NCBI RefSeq assembly: GCF_003202235.1
Contig: NZ_MASU01000005.1
Location: forward strand, 806,001 to 870,000
Source: Prauserella flavalba
GTDB taxonomy: Bacteria > Actinomycetota > Actinomycetes > Mycobacteriales > Pseudonocardiaceae
Reading direction: 5' to 3'
DNA length: 64,000 nucleotides
The notes beneath the pieces were generated by a model that ran no database searches, had not been told where the DNA came from, and saw only the letters and a program-made list of their open reading frames with translations. Every line of letters starts with the position of its first letter. Position 1 is the stretch's first letter. Positions 16,454-29,999 of this stretch are shown piece after piece. Made by a program: the position numbers and the translations under genes.

Positions 16454-18501
16454 CAAGCCACGACAACCCCCTGCTGGCCCCCAGCGAGCTGCCCTACGGC
16501 CTGCCCCCGTTCGACCGCATCGCCGACGAGCACTACCTGCCCGCGTTCGAGGCCGGGATCGCCGAGCACGCGCGGGAGGTCCGCGCGATCGCGACCAACG
16601 CGGAGCCGCCGACGTTCGAGAACACGATCATGGCACTGGAGCGGGCGGGCCGGCTGCTCGGCCGGGTGTCGTCGGTGTTCTTCAACCTCGCGGGCTCGAA
16701 CACGAACGAGACGCTGCAGGCGGTGCAGGCCGAGATCGCGCCGAAGCTGGCCGCCCACTCCGACGCCATCCACCTCGACCCGGAGCTGTTCGCCCGCATC
16801 GAGGAGCTCTACGAGCGCAGGGACTCACTCGGGCTGGACGCGGAGCAGGCGTGGCTGCTGCGGCGTTACCACCTGGACTTCCAGCGGGCAGGCGCCGGGC
16901 TGCCCGAGGAAAGCCAGACGCGGCTGCGCGCGCTCAACGAGGCACTGTCGACGCTGTCCACGCGCTTTCAGGACAACCTACTGGGCGACACGAACGACCT
17001 CGCCGTCGTGGTGTCCACACGCGACGAGCTGGCCGGGCTCTCCGACGACGCGATCGCCGCGGCCGCCGAGGCGGCCACCGCGCGCGGTGAGGACGGCAAG
17101 TACCTGATCAAGCTCGGCCTGCCGACCGCCCAGCCCGCGCTGGCGTCGCTGCACGACCGCGGCCTGCGCGAGCGGGTGTTCCGCGCGTCGACCTCGCGCG
17201 GCAACCGGGGCAACGAGTACGACAACGCCGGGGTGCTGGCGAGGATCGCGACGCTGCGGGCCGAGCGGGCCGCGCTGCTGGGTCACCCCCACCACGCCGC
17301 GTACGTGATCGAGGACCAGACCGCGAAGACCCCGGACGCGGCGTTGTCGCTGCTGCAGCGGCTGGCGCCCGTGGCCGTCGCGAACGCGCAGGCCGATGCC
17401 GCCGAGCTGCAGGAGGAGATCAGGGCCTCCGGCGAGGACTTCACCCTCCAGCCGTGGGACTGGGCCTACTACGCCGAGCGCGTGCGGCGGCGCCGCTACG
17501 ACCTCGACGACGCGGAGCTGCGACCCTACTTCGAGCTGGAGCGGGTGCTCGTCGACGGCGTGTTCTACGCGGCGAGCCGCCTGTACGGGCTCACGTTCAC
17601 CGAGCGCCACGACCTGCCGAAGTACCACCCGGACGTGCGCGTGTTCGAGGTGACCGACGCCGACGGCAGCCCGCTCGGCCTGTTCCTCGGCGACTACTAC
17701 ACGCGCGACTCCAAGCGCGGCGGCGCCTGGATGAACACCTTCGTGGACCAGTCGCGCCTGCTCGGGGAGCGGCCGGTGGTGGTGAACAACCTCAACATCG
17801 CCAAGCCGCCCGCGGGCGAGCCGACGCTGCTGACCTACGACGAGGTGACCACGGCGTTCCACGAGTTCGGCCACGCGTTGCACGGGCTGCTCTCCGACGT
17901 CGAGTACCCGACGTTCTCGGGCACGAGCGTGCCGCGTGACTTCGTGGAGTTTCCCTCGCAGGTCAACGAGATGTGGGCGCTGTGGCCCGAGGTCCTGACC
18001 AACTACGCCCGCCATCACCGCACCGGCGAGCCGCTGCCCGCGCGGCTCGTGGAACGGCTGGAGGAGTCGCGGCAGTACGGCGAGGGCTTCGCGACCACGG
18101 AGTACCTGGCGGCGGCGCTGCTGGACCTCTCGTGGCACCTGATCGGCGCGGACTCCGCGATCGGTGACGTGCAGCGGTTCGAGGCGGACGCGCTGGAGAA
18201 GGCCGGCGTGGCTGTAGAGACCGTTCCGCCGCGCTACCGCAGCACCTACTTCGCCCACATCTTCAGCACCGGCTACGCGGCGGGGTACTACTCCTACATC
18301 TGGAGCGAGGTGCTCGACGCCGACTCGGTCGAGTGGTTCCGCGAGAACGGCGGGCTCAGGCGCGAGAACGGCGACCACTACCGCCGTGAGCTGCTCGCCA
18401 GGGGCGGCAGCGTGGACGCGATGGAGGCGTTCCGCGCCTTCCGCGGCCGCGACCCCGAGATCGAACCCCTCCTGAAGCGCCGAGGCCTCACCGGCGCCTG
18501 A
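16450..18501 (+). CDS. M3 family metallopeptidase (oligopeptidase / peptidyl-dipeptidase Dcp type)
   Basis: A 683-residue cytoplasmic zinc oligopeptidase. The zinc site HEFGH occupies residues 471-475, the third ligand is Glu500 in FVEFPSQ, and the substrate-binding tyrosine/glycine region HIFSTGYAAGYYSYIWSE lies near residue 610. Spacing between zinc ligands matches the family exactly. It would degrade short peptides. GTG 16450 overlaps the phosphatase stop (GTGA), so it is co-translated with it. It marks the left border of the peptidase-rich block. A strong hairpin follows 13 nt after its stop. Confidence 0.95.
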   Translation: MTSHDNPLLAPSELPYGLPPFDRIADEHYLPAFEAGIAEHAREVRAIATNAEPPTFENTIMALERAGRLLGRVSSVFFNLAGSNTNETLQAVQAEIAPKLAAHSDAIHLDPELFARIEELYERRDSLGLDAEQAWLLRRYHLDFQRAGAGLPEESQTRLRALNEALSTLSTRFQDNLLGDTNDLAVVVSTRDELAGLSDDAIAAAAEAATARGEDGKYLIKLGLPTAQPALASLHDRGLRERVFRASTSRGNRGNEYDNAGVLARIATLRAERAALLGHPHHAAYVIEDQTAKTPDAALSLLQRLAPVAVANAQADAAELQEEIRASGEDFTLQPWDWAYYAERVRRRRYDLDDAELRPYFELERVLVDGVFYAASRLYGLTFTERHDLPKYHPDVRVFEVTDADGSPLGLFLGDYYTRDSKRGGAWMNTFVDQSRLLGERPVVVNNLNIAKPPAGEPTLLTYDEVTTAFHEFGHALHGLLSDVEYPTFSGTSVPRDFVEFPSQVNEMWALWPEVLTNYARHHRTGEPLPARLVERLEESRQYGEGFATTEYLAAALLDLSWHLIGADSAIGDVQRFEADALEKAGVAVETVPPRYRSTYFAHIFSTGYAAGYYSYIWSEVLDADSVEWFRENGGLRRENGDHYRRELLARGGSVDAMEAFRAFRGRDPEIEPLLKRRGLTGA

Positions 18502-18514
18502 CCGCTCACCAAAA

Positions 18515-18569
18515 GGCCCCCAAGGCCACCTTTGTTGCGTTCAACGCAACAAAGGTGGCCTTGGGGGCC
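18515..18569. terminator. Perfect 25-bp hairpin, bidirectional terminator
   Basis: Arms 18515-18539 and 18545-18569 pair perfectly around a TTCAA loop, between the convergent M3 peptidase and mdh genes. It contains the AAGGCCACC core and the GCG-TTCAA-CGC apex found in the hairpin at 8628. Confidence 0.85.
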
Positions 18570-18582
18570 GGTCAGGAAGCGC

Positions 18583-21715
<3,133 letters not shown>

Positions 21716-21719
<4 letters not shown>

Positions 21720-24700
21720 GCGAGCAGCTCCCACTGGGCCAGCCGCAACCGCCCGGTGGATTCCGTGATCCGCAGCCGGTGGAGGCGGAACGCCCTCGGC
21801 TCGGCCACGCGGAACGCCCGGGTCTGCCTGCGCCAGGGGAACGTCTCGTCGCGGCGCGCGTCGAGCACCGTCCACTCGGTACCGTCGGCCGAGCCCTCCA
21901 GCACCCACGCGCGCGGGTCGCCCTCGCGGCCCGCGGAGGTCAGTGTGTAGCAGCGCACCGTCGCCGGTGCGGGGGCGACGTGGTCGAGTACCGGGGTCGC
22001 GGAGGAGAACGTGACCTCGGTGCGGCTGGTGTCGTCGCGCAGGGCGGTCACGTCGGTGCCGTCGAGGCAGCGCGCCGGGCCCGGCAGATCGCGCAGCGGG
22101 GCGGGCGGCTCCGGTTCCGTGCCCAGCGTGCCCCAGCCGCTCGGCTCCGGGCCCAGCTCGACATCCAGCACCGCGCCCGCAGCGAGCACGTCGTGGTCGA
22201 GCCACGGCGAGTCGTGCGGCTCGCCGTCGACGCGCACGCCCTGGACGTACATGTCCCGCTCGCTCGCGCGCGGTGCGTTGATCACCAGGTCGTTGCCGTT
22301 CTCCAGATGCACGACCGCTCTCGGGAACAGGGGGGAGCAGAGCACGTACCGGGTGCCACCCGGGTCGAGCGGATAGAACCCGAGCGCACCGAACAGGTAC
22401 CACGCCGACAGCTCGCCGTTGTCCTCGTCGCCGGCGTAGCCCTGCCCGATCTCGCTGCCGAGGTAGCAGCGGCGCAGCACCTCGCGCACGATGCGCTGCG
22501 TCTTCGCGGGCGCGCCCGCGTGGGCGTAGACGTACGGGATGTGGTGTGACGGCTGGTTCGAGTGCCCGTACTGGCCGAGCCGCACGTCGCGTGCCTCGGT
22601 CATCTCGTGGATCACCTTGTGGTAGGACCCGGCGCGCAGCCCCGTCTCCGGCGTCGCGAAGAACCGGTCCAAGGTGGACTCCAGCCGCGCGCGCCCGCCG
22701 TGCAGGGCCGCCAGTCCCTCGCCGTCGTGTGGTGCGGAGAACGCGGTGTTCCAGCCGTTGGTCTCGGTGTAGTCGTGACCCCATTCGGCGGGGTCGTAGG
22801 TGCCGGGCTCGTGGCGCCAGCGGCCGTCGGCCCTGCGGCCCTGGAAGAACCCGCTCCTCGCGTCGAAGTGGTGCACGTGGTTCCGCGCCCTGCTCGCGAA
22901 GTAGAGCGCGTTGTCCTCGTCGCCGAGTGCGCGCGCGAGCGCGGCGATGCCGGAGTCGTTGACGCAGCCCTCCAGCGCCCACGACAGTCCCTCCCGCGTG
23001 GACAGTGGCGTGTAGCCGAGGAAGATCGACTCGGCGAGGCCCTGACGGCCGACGGCGCGGTCTGGCGGGGCGACGGTGGCGTTGCGCAGGGCCGCCTCGT
23101 AGGCAGCCCGCACGTCGAACCCGCGCACGCCCTTGAGGTAGGCGCCGGCGAACGCGACATCGGAGCTGGTGCCCACCATCGAGTTCGCGTAGCCGGGCGC
23201 CGACCAGCGGGCGATCCAGCCGCCTTCGCGGTACTGCTGCACGAACCCCTCGATCAGCTCGCCGCAGCGGCGCGGGGTGAGCAGCGCGAGCGCGGGCCAC
23301 GTGGTGCGGTAGGTGTCCCAGAATCCGTTGTTCACCGACATCGGCCCGTCGAGCACCTTCGCCCCGGTGCGTGTGCGGGTGCTGGGCCACCGGCGCCGCA
23401 CCACGGGGCTCGCGTGCCGCAGGCCGCGCGGGGTGTTCTCGTGCCCGGAGTTCGGGTAGAGGAACAACCGGTACAGGCTGGAGTAGAGGGTGGTGAGCTG
23501 GTCGTCGGTGGCGCCCTCGACCTCGACCCGGCCCAGCAGCTCCCGCCATGCCTCCCGCGCCCGGTCGCGCACGTCGGCGAAGGTGAGCGGCGCGGCGACC
23601 TCCAGCTCCAGGTTGCGCCGCGCCTGCTCGAGGCTGATGAGCGACGTGGCGATCCGCATGGTCACCTCGCGTGCCGTGAACCTCACGTGACCGGTCACCG
23701 TGCGCCAGAACGGCTTGCGGTCGCGGCCACCACCGCTGGGCTGCTCGTCGAACGTCGCGTGGAGGAACATCCGGCGCGCGCCTGCCGACGACCGGCTGCG
23801 CACCCACGTGTGCCCGGTGACCGTGCGGTTCGCGACGTCGACGCGCAGCCCGCCCCGGTTGCGGACGTTGTCGAAGAGCAACCAGCCGCCCTCGCCCGGG
23901 AAGGTGAACCGCAGGATCGCGCCGTGGTCGGCGGGCGCGAGGTCGGCGGTGATGCCGCACGCGAACCGCACACCGTAGTGGTGGGGCCGGTCGATCTCGT
24001 CGTCGTGCGAGAACGCGAGCGCCCGCGCCGCCGGATCGGTCACCACCTCGCCCATGCCGGGCATCACCTGGAACGTGTGCCGGTCGCCGACCCACGGGCT
24101 CGGCTGGTGGCTCAGTGCGAGCGCCTGCAACGCCGGAGGACTCCCGGAGTGGTACTCGTAGATCCAGTCGAGCGCACGGGCGTCGGTCACCGGCGTCCAC
24201 AGGTTGAAGCCGTGCGGCACCGCCGTCGCGGGCAGGCAGTTGCCCCGCGAGAACCGGGCGCTGGAGTGGGTGCCCCTCGTGGTGCGCACGTACTCGACGG
24301 GCTCCCCGGGCACGGGTTCCCGGTGGGCGAGGCGGACGTCGTCGACCCACCCGGTCAGCTCGGGACCGTCACCGGGCACGTCGGTGACGAGCACGATCGC
24401 CCGCACGGTGCGGCCCGCCGCGACCGCGCCCACGGGCACGCGCACCAGGTTCCACTGGTCCGGGTAGAGCTCCTTCGACTCACCCCGCGCACGCGCTCGC
24501 GTGTGCGGCGCCAGCTCACCGAGCGTGGTGCCGTCGGTGAACTCGAGGTCCACGCCGACGAAGGTGCTCCGGTAGCTCGGCGGCGCACCGTCCGACTCGG
24601 GAAAGACCACGTAGGACAGTTCGGTGTGCTCGGCCACCGGCACGTCCACGGTGAACAGGCCCGCGCGGGCCGGACCGGTCACCTCCGTCGCGTAGTGGAG

Positions 24701-24853
24701 CGCCCTGGCGCCGGTGAAGCCGACGCCTGCCGTCGCGGCGAGCGGGCGGACGGGGCCGGCTCCGACGTGTGTGTGCAGGCGCTGGCCGGTGCCCGGCTGT
24801 GGGTCGCCGTCCTCGAAGGAGGAGTAGAACTCGGTGGCCACCACGTCAGTCAC
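21716..24853 (-). CDS. Glycoside hydrolase family 92 (alpha-mannosidase)
   Basis: A 1045-residue protein with an N-terminal beta-sandwich of about 190 residues, then the GH92 N-domain (GTHSSARFSRGNCLPATAVP, DWIYEYHSGSPPALQALALS) and the alpha/alpha-barrel. Motifs include YGHSNQPSHHIPYVYAHAG and GQGYAGDEDNGELSAWYLFG, with Asp809/Asp811 at the calcium-assisted catalytic site. A C-terminal discoidin-like segment ends RLRLAQWELLA. GH92 enzymes are calcium-dependent exo-alpha-mannosidases, usually secreted. No signal peptide is visible after the GTG at 24853, and there is no in-frame upstream room, so the protein appears cytoplasmic. It lies 24 nt after the M20 gene. Confidence 0.92.
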
Positions 24854-24877
24854 CGTAGTGCCGATCGGGGTGGCCGC

Positions 24878-26199
24878 TCAGACCGACACGAGCAGGCGTT
24901 CCAGCACCCGCGTCCCGAACCGCAGGCCCTCCACGGGCACGCGCTCGTCCACGCCGTGCGCCATCGCCCGATAGGCGAAGCCCTCGGGCAGCCACAGCGG
25001 GGCGAAGCCGTAGCAGTCGATGCCGAGCGGGGCGAACGCCTTCGCGTCGGTGCCACCGCCCATGCAGTACGGCACCACCACGGCCTCCGGGTCCTCGGCC
25101 CGCAGGGCCGCGGCCATCGCGTCGAACCACGGCGAGTCCACCGGAGCCTCCACGGCGGGCTGGTGCGACACGAACTCGCGTTCCACGCCAGGGCCGAGCA
25201 GCGCGTCGACCTGAGCCAGCATCCCCTCCTCCGTGCCCGGCAGCACGCGGGTGTCCACCAGGCCGTGCGCGATACCGGGGATGACGTTCACCTTGTACCC
25301 GGCCTGCAGCATGGTCGGTGTCGTGCTGTTGCGGACCGTCGACTCCACCAGCCCCGCGGCGGGGCCGAGCCGGGCGAGCGTGCCGTCGATGTCGGCGAGG
25401 TCGATCTCCACGCCGAGCGCCTCGCCGGTGCGTTCGAAAAACGCCCGGACCGAGGGCGTGAGTACCACCGGCCACGTGTGCGCCGCCAGCGCGTGCAACG
25501 CGTCGACCAGCCGCACCACGGCGTTCTCGTCGTTGCGGCGGGAGCCGTGCCCCGCGCGGCCGCGCGCCGTGAGCCGCAGGTGGGCCGTGCCGCGCTCGGC
25601 GGTGCCGATGGGGTAGAGCCGCACGGGCCTGCCGTCGGCCGCGCGCACGTGGTAGCTGTAGCCGCCCGACTCGCTGATCGCCGCCGCGCAGTCCGCGAAC
25701 AGCTCCGGGTGCTTCGCGGTCAGCCAGTGCGCGCCGTAGCCGCCCTGGTCCTCCTCGTCGGCCACGAACGCCAGCACGAGGTCCCGGCGCGGGCGCCGGC
25801 CGGTGGCGGCGAGCGAGTGCACGACGGAGAGCACCATCGCGCAGAAGTCCTTCATGTCCACCGCGCCCCGGCCCCACAGGAAGCCGTCGCGCACCTCGCC
25901 GGAGAACGGGTGGACGCTCCAGTCCGCCGCGTCGGCCGGGACGACGTCGAGGTGGCCCTGCACGAGCAGGGCTGGCAGGGACGGGTCCTCACCCGCAACC
26001 CGCGCGACGACGTTGGCCCTGCGCGGCGCCGACTCGTACGTGCGCGACTCGACGCCCGCGGCGGCGAGCACCCCGGCCACGAACTCGGCCGCCTCTCGCT
26101 CGCCTCGGAGTCGCCGTTGCCGTGGTTGGTGGTGTCGAAGCGGATCAGCCTCGCGCACAGCTCCACCGTGTCGGTCTGGTCGGTCAGGTCGGTGTTCAT
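24878..26199 (-). pseudogene. M20 family dipeptidase/deacylase with a single-base frameshift
   Basis: The true start is ATG 26199 (MNTDLTDQTDTVELCARLIR, then FDTTNHGNGDSE), but that frame is lost after about 32 codons. The conserved chain resumes in another frame as REAAEFVAGVLAAAG and runs to the stop at 24878. Near 26103-26104 the minus strand reads TCCGAGGCGAGCG, and one extra G would restore a continuous 440-residue protein. All metal-site motifs are intact downstream: QGHLDVVPAD, DMKDF, VADEEDQGG and MGGGTDAKAF. Either the gene is inactivated by a recent one-base deletion or the assembly has an error. The family hydrolyses dipeptides or N-acyl amino acids in the cytoplasm. Translation could also restart internally. 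Confidence 0.85.
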
Positions 26200-26213
26200 C
26201 GCGCCTCGCCCGC

Positions 26214-27041
26214 TCAGCCGTACTTGCCCTGCACCGCGCCGTCCGCGATCGCGGTGACCACCTTGAACGCCTTCATCGCCTCGGTCATGTCGGGCGCGTC
26301 GAAGCCCACGGTGCGCACCCCGGTCTGCTCGACCGTGGGCACCACCGCGGCCGCCTGGGCAAGGTGGCTGGCGTCGAACTCGACCTCGACCCGGTGCGCG
26401 CCGGTCACGCGCTCCACCCGCCCGGCGCGCTTCATGCCCTGAGCGGCCGCCTCGGTCAGCAGCGCCGCCGTCACCGAGGGCGGGCTGCAGATCGCGGCGT
26501 AGCGGCTCACGCACTCCTTCACCGCCACCAGCGCGGCGTCCGGTGCGTAGTCGCGGGCCTCCTCCACGGTCTTGTCGTCGCCGCTCACCACGAGCACCGG
26601 CACGCCGTACTCGGCGGCCAGCGCCGCGTTGAGCCTGCCCTCGCTGGCGGGCACGCCGTCGAGCCACACACCGGTGATCTGGTTCGGCAGATACGTGTGC
26701 GACAGGACGCCGTCGCAGCCCGCGCCCGCGTGGTAGCCGAGGAACACCACGCCGTCGACGCCCGAATCGATGCCCTCCATCATCGACAGCGGCTTGTGCC
26801 GCCCGGTGAGCATCCGCGCCCGCGGATCCAGGTCCTCCAGCAGAAGGTTGCGCTGGGACGAGTGGGCCTCGTTGACGAGTACGTCGCCGGCGCCCGCGTC
26901 ACACAGGCCTGCGATCGTGGCGTTGACGTCGCCGGTGAACAGCCGGCGGAACCGTTGCCACTGCTCCGTTCCCGGCACCACGTCGTCGGTCCAGGTGACT
27001 CCGGTGGCGCCCTCCATGTCCGCCGAGACCATGATCCGCAT
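26214..27041 (-). CDS. M55 family D-aminopeptidase (DppA-like)
   Basis: A 275-residue zinc peptidase of the DppA family. It has the metal/active-site motifs SADMEGATGV (Asp8, Glu10), NEAHSS, LGYHAGAG and LSHTYLP. Bacillus subtilis DppA is a self-compartmentalising D-stereospecific aminopeptidase encoded with the dpp dipeptide transporter; here the gene stands divergent to a Dpp-type transporter. It would release D-amino acids from short peptides such as cell-wall fragments. ATG 27041 begins at the conserved N-terminus. It precedes the frameshifted M20 gene by 14 nt, consistent with a shared operon. Confidence 0.92.
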   Translation of the reverse strand: MRIMVSADMEGATGVTWTDDVVPGTEQWQRFRRLFTGDVNATIAGLCDAGAGDVLVNEAHSSQRNLLLEDLDPRARMLTGRHKPLSMMEGIDSGVDGVVFLGYHAGAGCDGVLSHTYLPNQITGVWLDGVPASEGRLNAALAAEYGVPVLVVSGDDKTVEEARDYAPDAALVAVKECVSRYAAICSPPSVTAALLTEAAAQGMKRAGRVERVTGAHRVEVEFDASHLAQAAAVVPTVEQTGVRTVGFDAPDMTEAMKAFKVVTAIADGAVQGKYG

Positions 27042-27092
27042 GGGGCAAACCTACTGCGTCGGTCACGGGTTGGCATTCGGTTCGGCAAATCG

Positions 27093-27123
27093 TTGACACG
27101 ACGAAGCGGGAAGTGGTTACTTT
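27093..27123 (+). promoter_or_regulatory. Promoter of the dipeptide ABC transporter operon
   Basis: TTGACA at 27093-27098 is followed after 19 nt by TACTTT at 27118-27123, about 40 nt upstream of the receptor GTG. The consensus -35 and AT-rich surroundings stand out in this GC-rich DNA. Divergent M55 transcription presumably starts in the same 120-bp region. Confidence 0.5.
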
Positions 27124-27161
27124 TCCGCTTCGGGATCTCAGACAGCAACGAGGGGTGCACA

Positions 27162-28970
27162 GTGGGTTTCAGTCGTCTGCGCCGGGCGAGAGCGGCGCTC
27201 GCCGTGCTCGCGGTTCCGCTCCTGGTCGCCGCGCCGCTCTCCCCGCCCGCGCAGGCCCAGTCCGGCACGGTGCTGCGCGTCGCGCTCGTCCAGGAGATCG
27301 ACCACCTGAACCCGTTCACCGCGAGCTTCGCGTCCAGCACCATGATCGGCCGCTTCGCGTGGGAGTTCCTCACCCTGCCCTCCGCCGAGGACGCCACACC
27401 GACCGGGGGAGTCGCCGAGAGCTGGAACACCTCGCCGGACAAGCTGACGTGGACGTTCACCATCCGCGAGGGCATGACGTGGTCCGACGGCGAACCGGTG
27501 ACCGCCAAGGACGCCGCGTTCACCTTCAACCGCATCATGAGCGACCCCAAGGCGGCCGAGGCCAACGGCAGCTACGTCGAGAACTTCGAACGCGTCACCG
27601 CGCCCGACCTGCGCACCCTCGTCGTCGAGATCAAGAAGCCGCAGGCCAGCATGACGGCACTCGACGTGCCGATCGTGCCCGAGCACATCTGGTCGGGCAT
27701 CGACGACATGGCCGACCCGAAGACCGACAGCGTCGACGTGGTCGGCGTCGGCAGCGGACCCTTCCTGATCTCCGAGTACCGGCCCAACGAGATCGTCACC
27801 CTCAAGGCCAACCGTCACTACTGGCGCGGCGCGCCGCAGATCGACGAGCTGCAGTTCGTCAAGTTCGAGAACGCCGACGCCGCCGTGGCCGCGCTCAGGA
27901 ACGGCGAGGTCGACTTCGTCAACCGGCTCACCCAGGCCCAGTTCGACAGCCTCAAGGGCGAGGACGGCATCGAGACCAACCAGGCCTCCGGCCGCCGCTA
28001 CCGCGAGCTGCTGATGAACCCCGGCGCCGAGAACATCGAGGGCCAGGCCATCGGCGACGGCCACCCCGCGCTGCGCGACGTCCGCGTGCGGCGCGCCATC
28101 GCCAAGGCCATCGACCCACAGGTTCTGGTGGACAAGGTGCTCGGCGGCTACGGCGAGCTGCCCGGCGGCCTAGTCCCGCCCATCTACTCCGACTTCCACT
28201 ACACGCCGCCCGCCGGGAAGAGGTACACGTTCGACCCGGCCGCGGCCGGCCGAGAGCTCGACGCCGCCGGCTACCGCAAGGGCCCCGACGGCGTCCGCGC
28301 CGGGCCCGACGGCCGCAAGCTCGAGTTCCGGCTCACCGCCCGCTCCAGCGAGGACTACGGTCTGCGCGCCAGCGACTACATCGCGGGCTGGCTCGGCGAC
28401 ATCGGGATCACCGTGACCAAGAACCTGGTGTCCGACAACGAGGTGGACGAGACCACCTCGTCCGGCCACTACGACCTCGCGCTGTCGGGCTGGGGCACCA
28501 ACCCCGACCCCGACTACATCCTGGGCAAGCAGACGTGCGCGAGCCTGCCCGCGGCCTCCGGCAGCAGCAGTAGCAACGCGTTCTTCTGCGACGCCGCCTA
28601 CGACGACCTGTACGCCAGGCAGGCCGCCGAACTCGACAAGGACAAGCGCGCCGAGCTCGTCCGGCAGGCGCAGGCCCGCTACTACGAGCAGGCGCCGAGC
28701 CTCGTGCTCGACTACGACAACGTCCTGGAGGCCTACCGTTCGGACCGGTTCACCGGGTTCGTCCGCCAGCCGAACGGCGAGGGGCAGATCATGGAGCAGA
28801 CCGGCTACTGGGGCTTCTACGGTGTCCGGCCCGTCGAGGGCGGCGCGGGCGGCGACACCGGGCTGCCGGCCGGAGCGTGGGTCGCGATCGGCGCCGGGGC
28901 GCTGCTGCTGCTCGTCGGCGGCGGCACGGCGCTCGCCCGCCGCAGGACGCCCGCCGAGGACCGGGAGTAA
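27162..28970 (+). CDS. ABC transporter substrate-binding protein, dipeptide/oligopeptide type (SBP_bac_5)
   Basis: A 602-residue extracytoplasmic receptor. The signal peptide has basic RLRRAR, a leucine/valine core and an APPAQAQ-like cleavage region around residue 33. The SBP_bac_5 domain follows (LNPFTASFASSTMIGRFAWE, AESWNTSPDKLTWTFTIREG, PDLRTLVVEIKKP). Instead of a lipobox, the protein ends with a transmembrane segment (AWVAIGAGALLLLVGGGTAL) and a basic RRRTPAEDRE tail, so it is membrane-anchored at its C-terminus. GTG 27162 has GAGGGG upstream. It is the first gene of the operon; ligands are probably peptides, judged by family and by the adjoining peptidases. Confidence 0.92.
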   Translation: MGFSRLRRARAALAVLAVPLLVAAPLSPPAQAQSGTVLRVALVQEIDHLNPFTASFASSTMIGRFAWEFLTLPSAEDATPTGGVAESWNTSPDKLTWTFTIREGMTWSDGEPVTAKDAAFTFNRIMSDPKAAEANGSYVENFERVTAPDLRTLVVEIKKPQASMTALDVPIVPEHIWSGIDDMADPKTDSVDVVGVGSGPFLISEYRPNEIVTLKANRHYWRGAPQIDELQFVKFENADAAVAALRNGEVDFVNRLTQAQFDSLKGEDGIETNQASGRRYRELLMNPGAENIEGQAIGDGHPALRDVRVRRAIAKAIDPQVLVDKVLGGYGELPGGLVPPIYSDFHYTPPAGKRYTFDPAAAGRELDAAGYRKGPDGVRAGPDGRKLEFRLTARSSEDYGLRASDYIAGWLGDIGITVTKNLVSDNEVDETTSSGHYDLALSGWGTNPDPDYILGKQTCASLPAASGSSSSNAFFCDAAYDDLYARQAAELDKDKRAELVRQAQARYYEQAPSLVLDYDNVLEAYRSDRFTGFVRQPNGEGQIMEQTGYWGFYGVRPVEGGAGGDTGLPAGAWVAIGAGALLLLVGGGTALARRRTPAEDRE

Positions 28971-28976
28971 CCGGCC

Positions 28977-29999
28977 TTGACCACCAGCACGACCGGCGGC
29001 CCGCCCGCCGCCGACCTCGACGAGCGCCGCGCCGGCACCTCCACGGCCCGGTTCGTGGCCGGGAAGGCCGGCGGCGCGCTCGCCAGCCTGGTGTTCGTCA
29101 TGGTGCTCGGGTTCCTGCTGTTCCGGATGATCCCCGGCGATCCGGTGGCCACCATGACCCGCGACCGCCCGACCAGCCCGGAGCAGCTCGCCCAGCTGCG
29201 CGAACGGCTCGGCGTGGACGAGCCGCTGTGGCGGCAGTTCCTCGACTACGCGCTCGGGCTGCTCAGCGGCGACCTCGGCACGTCCTACCTCTACAACCGC
29301 CCGGTCGCCACGATGATCGGCGAACGGCTGTGGCCCACGGTCCTGCTGGTGGGCACGGCGACGGTGCTCGCCGTCGCGCTCGGCATGTGGCTCGGCATCC
29401 GGGCCGCCTGGAAGCGCGACAGCGCGTTCGACCGCGTGCACACCGGCGTCGCCCTCACCCTCTGGTCGGTACCGCAGTTCTGGCTCGGCCTCCTGCTGCT
29501 CATCGCCACGCAGGGACTGTTCCCGAGCCGCGGCATGCGCTCGCCGGACCTGCCGGAGGGCTTCCTCGCCCAGACCCTCGACGTCGCCTGGCACCTGACC
29601 CTGCCTTGCGTCACGCTGCTCGCGGTGATCTACGCCCAGTACATGCTCGTGATGCGCTCTTCGCTGCTGGAGGAGATGGGCTCGGAGTACCTGACCACCG
29701 CGCGCGCCAAGGGACTGCGCGACGACCTGGTGCGACGCCGCCACGCCGTGCCGAACGCGCTGCTGCCCGCCGTCACGCTCGTCTTCCTGCAGTTCGGCAT
29801 GGTCGTCTCAGGCACGGTGACCGTCGAGGCCGTGTTCTCGTGGCCCGGGCTCGGGCTGCTCACCTACGACGCGCTGCGAGGACCGGATCTGCCGCTGCTG
29901 CAAGGAGTGTTCGTCGTGCTGGCCGGATCGGTGATCGTCATGAACCTGCTCGCCGAGCTGCTCTACCGCGTGCTCGACCCCAGGGTGCGTGCGGCATGA
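28977..29999 (+). CDS. ABC transporter permease, DppB type
   Basis: A 340-residue permease with six hydrophobic helices. The DppB/OppB hallmarks are FRMIPGDPVATM near the N-terminus and an EAA coupling loop MGSEYLTTARAKGLRDDLVRR. I use TTG 28977, preceded by GGGAG with 9-nt spacing and lying 6 nt after the receptor stop; no better in-frame ATG or GTG precedes the conserved region. Its stop overlaps the next permease by 4 nt (ATGA). Confidence 0.92.
   Translation: MTTSTTGGPPAADLDERRAGTSTARFVAGKAGGALASLVFVMVLGFLLFRMIPGDPVATMTRDRPTSPEQLAQLRERLGVDEPLWRQFLDYALGLLSGDLGTSYLYNRPVATMIGERLWPTVLLVGTATVLAVALGMWLGIRAAWKRDSAFDRVHTGVALTLWSVPQFWLGLLLLIATQGLFPSRGMRSPDLPEGFLAQTLDVAWHLTLPCVTLLAVIYAQYMLVMRSSLLEEMGSEYLTTARAKGLRDDLVRRRHAVPNALLPAVTLVFLQFGMVVSGTVTVEAVFSWPGLGLLTYDALRGPDLPLLQGVFVVLAGSVIVMNLLAELLYRVLDPRVRAA

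Noticed and set aside
22562-26257. A plus-strand open frame of over 1200 codons opposite GH92 and M20
   Set aside because: It is Arg/Ala/Gly/His-rich low-complexity sequence antisense to well-conserved genes, a usual by-product of high GC. It has no ribosome binding site or recognisable domain.
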